From positions 186,001 to 250,000 of the forward strand of contig NZ_JAGGOG010000013.1 of assembly GCF_018614655.1 (NCBI RefSeq): a stretch of DNA of 64,000 nt, given 5' to 3'. Source of the DNA: Pseudomonas fluorescens (GTDB taxonomy: Bacteria; Pseudomonadota; Gammaproteobacteria; Pseudomonadales; Pseudomonadaceae). A program made the translations under genes and the position numbers. Positions 62,891 to 64,000 of the stretch are shown here, piece after piece; the stretch's first letter is position 1, and each line of letters opens with the position of its first letter. A model generated the notes under the pieces. It did not search any database, was not told the DNA's origin, and worked only from the letters and a program-made list of their open reading frames with translations.

Positions 62891-64000
62891 GGCTCAACCG
62901 GCTCCAGACGCTCGGGCTGTTTGCCCCAGCGACGGCCCAGGCGATCGAAGTACAGGTAGATCACCGGGGTGGTAAACAACGTCAGGACCTGACTCAACAG
63001 CAACCCGCCCACCATCACCAGGCCCAGGGGCTGGCGCAGTTCAGCACCGGAGCCTGTGGCCAGCATCAAGGGCACCGCACCGAACAGCGCGGCCAGGGTG
63101 GTCATCAGGATTGGCCGGAAGCGCAACAGCGCCGCCTGGTAGATAGCCGTCTGCGGGTCCAGGCCCTGGTTGCGCTCGGCGTCGAGGGCGAAGTCGATCA
63201 TCATGATCGCGTTCTTCTTGACGATACCGATCAGCAGGATGATGCCGATAATGGCGATCATCCCCAGGTCATTGCCGCTGATCAGCAGGGCCAGCAAGGC
63301 CCCCACCGCTGCCGATGGCAAGGTCGACAGGATGGTAATGGGGTGGATGTAACTCTCGTAGAGCACACCCAGCACGATGTACATGGTCACCACCGCCGCC
63401 AGGATCAACAGCAAGGTGCTCGACAGCGATGCTTCGAACGCCTGGGCCGCGCCCTGGAATTGGGTCTGTACGCCCACCGGCATGCCGATGTCTTTCTGGG
63501 TCTGGTTGATCAGCTCGACGCCCTTGCCCAGCGCCACGCCGGGCGCCAGGTTGAACGACATCATCACCGCCGGGAACTGGCCGATATGGGCGATTGCCAA
63601 CTGCGCCTGACGCTGCTCCACATGGGCCAGGCTCGACAGCCGCACCTGCCCGCCGTCGGTGGTTTTCACGTGGATCTGGTTCAGTGCATCCGGGCCCAGG
63701 GTTTCCCCGGACTGAGCCTGCAACACCACGCGGTATTGGCTGGCCTGGGTGTAGATGGTGGAAATCTGCCGCTGGCCGAAAGCGTCGTACAGCGCGTCGG
63801 TGATGGTCGAGACCGATACGCCGAGGCGCGAGGCAGCGTCACGGTCAATCACCAGATACACCTGCAAGCCTTTGTCTTGCAGGTCGCTGGCCACGTCGGT
63901 GAGTTCCGGCAACTGGCTGAGGGCATGCACCAGCTTGCCGCTCCATAGGGCCAGCAACTCGGCATCCGGTGAAGACATGCTGAACTGGTACTGGGTACGA
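62887..64000 (-). CDS. muxB: RND multidrug efflux permease MuxB (MdtB-like), C-terminal part
   Basis: The frame is open from the right window edge (first codons read [16 protein letters not shown]) to the stop at 62889-62887, 371 codons, about one-third of an RND permease. Visible are the second porter region ([37 protein letters not shown]) and helices 8-12 ([40 protein letters not shown]). It is partner of MuxC, with the stop overlapping muxC as ATGA. The membrane-fusion gene muxA should lie beyond the edge. Confidence 0.92.
   Translation of the reverse strand, partial: RTQYQFSMSSPDAELLALWSGKLVHALSQLPELTDVASDLQDKGLQVYLVIDRDAASRLGVSVSTITDALYDAFGQRQISTIYTQASQYRVVLQAQSGETLGPDALNQIHVKTTDGGQVRLSSLAHVEQRQAQLAIAHIGQFPAVMMSFNLAPGVALGKGVELINQTQKDIGMPVGVQTQFQGAAQAFEASLSSTLLLILAAVVTMYIVLGVLYESYIHPITILSTLPSAAVGALLALLISGNDLGMIAIIGIILLIGIVKKNAIMMIDFALDAERNQGLDPQTAIYQAALLRFRPILMTTLAALFGAVPLMLATGSGAELRQPLGLVMVGGLLLSQVLTLFTTPVIYLYFDRLGRRWGKQPERLEPVEP

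Noticed and set aside
1..64000. tRNA or rRNA genes
   Set aside because: No cloverleaf-type sequence with CCA/T-loop pattern or rRNA motif was noticed by eye; a tRNAscan-SE run would settle it.

Overview
The window reads as a chromosomal segment of a Pseudomonas, most likely of the P. fluorescens group. The evidence is dense high-GC coding with Pseudomonas codon use, the MuxB-MuxC-OpmB efflux genes, a DUF3203 protein, a MucR-like MHYT-GGDEF-EAL protein, the split GlgE/GlgA trehalose and alpha-glucan locus, and several Pseudomonas-type palindromic repeats (REP). No tRNA, rRNA, CRISPR array, integrase or transposase was recognised.

Layout. (1) 1-17.7 kb is mostly ordinary core or semi-core genome: the 5' part of a Wzz-type chain-length regulator, a TIGR03067-like protein, a methyltransferase, a YbiT-type ABC-F ATPase with a TTG start, a YfcJ/YhhS-type MFS exporter, a secreted hydrolase, the divergent azoR/LysR pair, UppP, a Cache-HAMP chemoreceptor, an HPP-family membrane protein, a two-gene valine-catabolism unit, and a DUF411-YqaA pair. 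(2) 17.8-25.0 kb is an accessory-looking block of three large proteins of unknown function. One is a 1002-residue protein built from beta-sandwich-like repeats with a jelly-roll-like C-terminus. Facing it are two tandem paralogues with an Ig-like N-terminus and degenerate RCC1-type repeats. One paralogue is broken at a G8 tract that is also a -1 slippery heptamer in the correct frame. (3) 25.3-27.3 kb holds a secreted alpha/beta hydrolase and a D-2-hydroxyacid dehydrogenase.

(4) 27.9-50.5 kb is the alpha-glucan/trehalose metabolic locus. On the plus strand are glgA-treZ-malQ-treY-DUF2934, then glgX. On the minus strand, converging on them, are glgE, treS fused to maltokinase, and glgB. GlgA and GlgB make and branch glucan, GlgX and MalQ remodel it, TreY and TreZ release trehalose, and TreS-maltokinase plus GlgE rebuild glucan from trehalose via maltose-1-phosphate. 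Between glgX and the convergence point is a translationally coupled four-gene cassette: an acyl-CoA-dehydrogenase-like flavoprotein, a PIG-L deacetylase, a NodS-like methyltransferase and a GT2 glycosyltransferase. A second PIG-L paralogue follows, in which the catalytic Asp of HPDDE is Gly. This cassette has the enzyme logic of a modified amino-sugar conjugate pathway and is the best candidate here for an undescribed system.

(5) 50.6-58.0 kb carries a small Pro-rich protein, an MgtC-family protein, DUF3203, a stand-alone CcoG-type ferredoxin protein, a MocR-type regulator, an SDR and the MucR-like c-di-GMP protein. (6) 58.2-64 kb on the minus strand holds muxB (cut by the window edge), muxC and opmB, coupled by ATGA overlaps. 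A REP doublet lies inside the coding sequence for the OpmB signal peptide.

All assignments rest on reading translated sequence and recalled family motifs. No database search was run.
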